From positions 1 to 8,448 of the forward strand of contig JAFYGL010000578.1 in NCBI GenBank assembly GCA_017543165.1: a DNA stretch of 8,448 nucleotides, written 5' to 3'. The DNA comes from Victivallales bacterium. Its GTDB lineage: Bacteria; Verrucomicrobiota; Lentisphaeria; Oligosphaerales; Oligosphaeraceae. The notes below the pieces were generated by a model. That model was not told where the DNA came from. It did no database searches and worked only from the letters and a program-made list of their open reading frames with translations. This document shows, in pieces, positions 5,894-8,448 of the stretch; positions within the stretch are counted from its first letter, which is position 1, and each line of letters opens with the position of its first letter. The position numbers and the translations under genes are program-made.

Positions 5894-7999
5894 TTACAGA
5901 GTGCACAATCTTGCCGCGACTTGGCTTAATGACGTGTCTTTGCCTGGACGGTATGTTTCCAGAGGCGTGGCATAGAAGCGGTCGCGCAGGGCGTTTTCCT
6001 GCTCCTCCAGGTATGCGCTGTCTGGATATTCGCCTTCAGGCAATGTGGCCAGTTGCTGGCAGATGGCCTCCGCCTCGGGAATGTAGATTGCCTTGTACAG
6101 TTCGTAGATATACGAGCGGCAATAGCTGTTTTCCGCGTTGCCCTTCAGTGTCATCTCCGCATGAGGGTTCAATGGGCCGACTTTCCGCAGCGCGTCAAGG
6201 GTGGCATTCATGGAGAAATCGGCATGTGTTTCCAGAAGTTCGCCCATTGCCTTGATGAGTTTCAGCAGCTGGGAGCCATCGGCCTTTTCTGGCTTGCGCT
6301 TGGTAAGTTTCATCATAATGGCGCAAAGCTCCCTGGTTATAAGGCACATAAGCGCGGACCTCAGCAAATCCGTCAAGTCCCTGCGCATAAGCTCACCGCA
6401 GTCTTTCTCAGCCAGTTTCGCGGCCTTCTGGAAGAAAGCAGGCTCCAATTCCAGATTCTGGAATTTTATGGCACATTCCGTGTATAGTTCGGCTGGCTTG
6501 TATTTCGCCAGGTTCTTGAAAGAACTCATCATATTGAAATGGTTGCAGAATATGCCCTGGTACTGCCTTTCCGTGCCGAACACCCAGCTGTTTGCGGCGA
6601 ATGGCTTCTCCGTCAATTGCCACAATTCCTGCATTGCAGCGGCGTATTCCGCGCCATACCTGTCCAGGCAGAAAGCCTCCAGGGAGAAGTCCTCGCCACT
6701 GGCCCTTTTTGCAAGATACTCCAGCAACAGCGGATTGGAGTGGCTGTTCTCGCTCCAGATGACCATTCCCTTACAGAAGTTGTCATCCTTTGCATGGCGG
6801 TACATCTCATCGCAGCGCTTGAAGTCGAAAAAGAGGTCATTCTGTGGCTCGTATGCCTGGAATATGCCGAAAATCCATGGGAACTGTCCTGGCAATCCCC
6901 AGTTGATGAAGTTGTTGCTGTGGCAGCCGCTGTCCGTGGTGTAGTCCAGGACAATGGTGTTGCCTGGGTCCAGTTCTTTCAGGAAATCGCGGACCTCCTC
7001 AGCAGTCCAGCGGAACATGAAGTCCCATCCCGCCACAAGAAGCGGCGCATTGGGGTATTCCTGGCGCAGTTTTCTGGCGAAGGCGCGGAACACGGCTTTC
7101 TTGGTGGCGAAATTCTCCTCGCGCGAGCCAAAGGCGCGCTCCGCCAGGCCAATGGTATGGAACAACTCGGGACGGCCATAGTGCCTGATGTGCGCCTTTG
7201 TCAGTTCGCAGTAGCGGTCGATGTTCTCCTCCTTGCCGCAATCCCAGACCTGCGTTTCAGGACGGGCGTAGTTGCTTGAGCTCTGGTTCATGAACTCGGG
7301 CTTGAAGTGCTCCAGGAATGCCCGTGGCGTATGGCTGTACCAGTGTGTCATGGGACCTATGTCCTCTGGATGCATGAGCCCGCGCTGGAACGCATAGTCC
7401 AGCACATCCTTGCGCAATTTGCCGCGATATTGCAGGGAGTTCAGTTCCGTGCGGTCGTTGTAGCTGCGTTCCACCGCCTCGGGCGCTGGCCCGTCCACAG
7501 GCGGATATGGCACCACGCCAGGGAACGCCTTCTGGAACAAGTCATCCTGCCCAGTGCGCAGCATGAAGAACGAGAAATGCTTTTTCAGGAGGAAGTCAAT
7601 TTCCTGCTTCCAGGTCTCCAATGTCCAATGCTCAGCCTGGAAACGGTAGAGGGAACGGTGTGCAAAGTAGCGCAGACCGCGGTACTTCTTGCTGAAGTGC
7701 TTCACATAGTGAATGCCCTCCACTGGCAGCGTCTCACGATGGGGAATCATGTCCCCGTCCCAAAACCAGCGGCATCCGCAGAAGCGTTCAAAATACTCAT
7801 ACACGGCATAGATTATGCCGCGGATATTGCCGCCTGCGAAAAGCAGCCTGCCATTTGCACCGCAAATGAAAAAGTCATCAGTCCCGCACCTGACTTCCTT
7901 TGCATCAAGGGTGAAGTCCGGCTCAATCCACTTTGCGCCAGTATGCGCAACTAAATCGCGGAATATGCCGCATGGTATTTCAAACATGTCCTTGCTCAT
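5894..7999 (-). CDS. GH89-like (alpha-N-acetylglucosaminidase-related) glycoside hydrolase, probably cytoplasmic
   Basis: 701 residues in the three-part layout of GH89/NAGLU enzymes. Residues about 40-95 resemble the N-terminal mixed domain (RGIIYAVYEYFERFCGCRWFW, before DGD). Residues about 100-460 form the barrel: TWKQEIDFLLKKHFSFFMLR (129-148), then TGQDDLF, parallels the human NAGLU stretch with its EIDW and SGQE. Residues 470-701 are helical, like the C-terminal domain. Candidate catalytic acids are E287 (GLAERAF) and E417 (GMVIWSEN), 130 residues apart, the spacing I recall for NAGLU E316/E446. The usual Asn before the acid/base is Ala here, so activity or specificity may differ. There is no signal peptide, so it may act on imported oligosaccharides. 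The start overlaps the stop of a decayed upstream gene as ATGA, with only a weak GGAA in front; no in-frame ATG, GTG or TTG lies between it and the upstream stop at 8063-8065. Exact substrate is unknown. Confidence 0.68.
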   Translation of the reverse strand: MSKDMFEIPCGIFRDLVAHTGAKWIEPDFTLDAKEVRCGTDDFFICGANGRLLFAGGNIRGIIYAVYEYFERFCGCRWFWDGDMIPHRETLPVEGIHYVKHFSKKYRGLRYFAHRSLYRFQAEHWTLETWKQEIDFLLKKHFSFFMLRTGQDDLFQKAFPGVVPYPPVDGPAPEAVERSYNDRTELNSLQYRGKLRKDVLDYAFQRGLMHPEDIGPMTHWYSHTPRAFLEHFKPEFMNQSSSNYARPETQVWDCGKEENIDRYCELTKAHIRHYGRPELFHTIGLAERAFGSREENFATKKAVFRAFARKLRQEYPNAPLLVAGWDFMFRWTAEEVRDFLKELDPGNTIVLDYTTDSGCHSNNFINWGLPGQFPWIFGIFQAYEPQNDLFFDFKRCDEMYRHAKDDNFCKGMVIWSENSHSNPLLLEYLAKRASGEDFSLEAFCLDRYGAEYAAAMQELWQLTEKPFAANSWVFGTERQYQGIFCNHFNMMSSFKNLAKYKPAELYTECAIKFQNLELEPAFFQKAAKLAEKDCGELMRRDLTDLLRSALMCLITRELCAIMMKLTKRKPEKADGSQLLKLIKAMGELLETHADFSMNATLDALRKVGPLNPHAEMTLKGNAENSYCRSYIYELYKAIYIPEAEAICQQLATLPEGEYPDSAYLEEQENALRDRFYATPLETYRPGKDTSLSQVAARLCTL

Positions 8000-8359
8000 T
8001 TGTCGTTCCGAATCAAAGCCTTCACTGTGTATTCTGTGCTCCAGGTCTTCACCAGATGTGGGTCATTGCGTGGATATGCATCCGCCCATATCAATTCCGC
8101 GCTGGCGCTGTCTGCGAAAAGCGGGAATGCGCCTTTGTCGTGAAATATGTTGCTTTCCACTACATTTGCAAGGCAGGTGCTCCCTATTTTTCCAGATTGC
8201 CTCGCCCGAATTGGCCAAATCGAATTCCAGGCTGTGCGTATTTGAAACGACCAGACTTTTTCTGCCTTCCAGTCAATCTACGCCTTCAGTCACTTCTTCA
8301 AGAAGAAAACAGGCATGTCCCCTCTCGCCTGGAAAAACAGTATGCTGCAAAACCAATAA
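7996..8359 (-). pseudogene. Decayed 3' fragment of an unknown gene upstream of the GH89-like gene
   Basis: Read leftward, the sequence is clearly protein-like but broken. A first part (about 8359 to 8192) contains FPGERGHACFLLEEVTEG and SLVVSNTHSLEFDLANSG, split by an in-frame TGA at 8275-8273 that could be a mutated TGG. At the run of five A (minus strand, 8191-8187) the frame shifts by one base; with one A removed, the protein continues as GSTCLA, NVVESNIFHDKGAFPLFADS, ELIWADAYP, VKTWSTEYTVKALIRNDK and stops with TGA at 7998-7996. No start codon is present, and a repeat element lies at its upstream edge (8366-8388). Short Asn-rich strand-like turns suggest the last coils of a right-handed beta-helix protein, perhaps a lyase or glycosidase, but I do not recognise the family. 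Sequencing error in the homopolymer could explain one of the two lesions. Confidence 0.55.
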
Positions 8360-8365
8360 GCCCTC

Positions 8366-8388
8366 AACGCAGAGGCGCAGAGACGGAG
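8366..8388. repeat. Inverted partial copy of the ACGCAGAG repeat
   Basis: ACGCAGAG and GCGCAGAG in tandem, preceded by A and followed by ACGGAG, match the reverse complement of the block at 5837-5861 closely. The two loci therefore flank the GH89-like gene and the gene relic in opposite orientations. This copy abuts the truncated end of the relic. Confidence 0.7.
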
Positions 8389-8408
8389 TTTATATTGTTT
8401 GCGGGGTG

Positions 8409-8448
8409 GGGACCAAAGGGACTAAAGGGACTAAAGGGACTAAAGGGA
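8409..8448. repeat. Tandem 9-bp repeat GGGACTAAA running off the window
   Basis: Four consecutive units: GGGACCAAA at 8409-8417, then GGGACTAAA at 8418-8426, 8427-8435 and 8436-8444, with a partial fifth unit to the edge. The first unit differs by one base (C for T), as expected at the border of an array. I see no open frame that uses it. The true length cannot be seen because the window ends inside it. Confidence 0.9.

Noticed and set aside
6201..6944. Open frames on the + strand opposite the GH89-like gene (also 6539-7279 and 7307-7954)
   Set aside because: All are antisense to a recognisable enzyme, lack ribosome binding sites and have no family features.

Overview
The window most resembles an uncultured member of the Lentisphaerota (Victivallis/Lentisphaera relatives) or a close PVC-group bacterium. 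The main reason is a prepilin-like protein with an F-T-L-I-E-L-L-V-V start and a C-terminal H-X9-DG-type motif, encoded directly beside a very large secreted glycoside hydrolase. That pairing is typical of those genomes. The assignment is from family knowledge, not from a marker gene.

Layout. Positions 1-361 hold no convincing gene but contain four small GC-rich hairpins of one sequence family (136-292). A leftward two-gene unit follows: a pseudopilin (4572 to 3829) and, 29 bases downstream, a 1145-residue exported TIM-barrel hydrolase (3799 to 362). A 247-base AT-rich divergent promoter region (4573-4819) separates this unit from a rightward AraC-family regulator (4820-5770). The region carries four copies of AATTATC/GATAATT, two of them exactly 21 bases apart. 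A dense CTCTGCGT repeat cassette with a 14-bp hairpin (5776-5886) lies between the convergent ends of the regulator and the next gene. That gene is a leftward 701-residue protein related to GH89 alpha-N-acetylglucosaminidases (7999 to 5894). Its start overlaps the stop of a decayed upstream gene by ATGA; the relic (about 8359 to 7996) has one in-frame TGA and one frameshift. The right edge carries an inverted copy of the CTCTGCGT repeat (8366-8388) and a 9-bp tandem repeat (8409 to the window end).

Working model (inference). This is a small carbohydrate-utilisation locus. The AraC protein probably senses a sugar and controls the divergent pseudopilin-hydrolase pair. The large hydrolase has a signal peptide and would act outside the cytoplasm. 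The GH89-like enzyme has no visible signal peptide and may finish oligosaccharide breakdown inside the cell. The most interesting possibility is that the pseudopilin is a dedicated partner of the hydrolase beside it, for export or surface display. No tRNA, rRNA, CRISPR array, insertion sequence or phage gene was seen.
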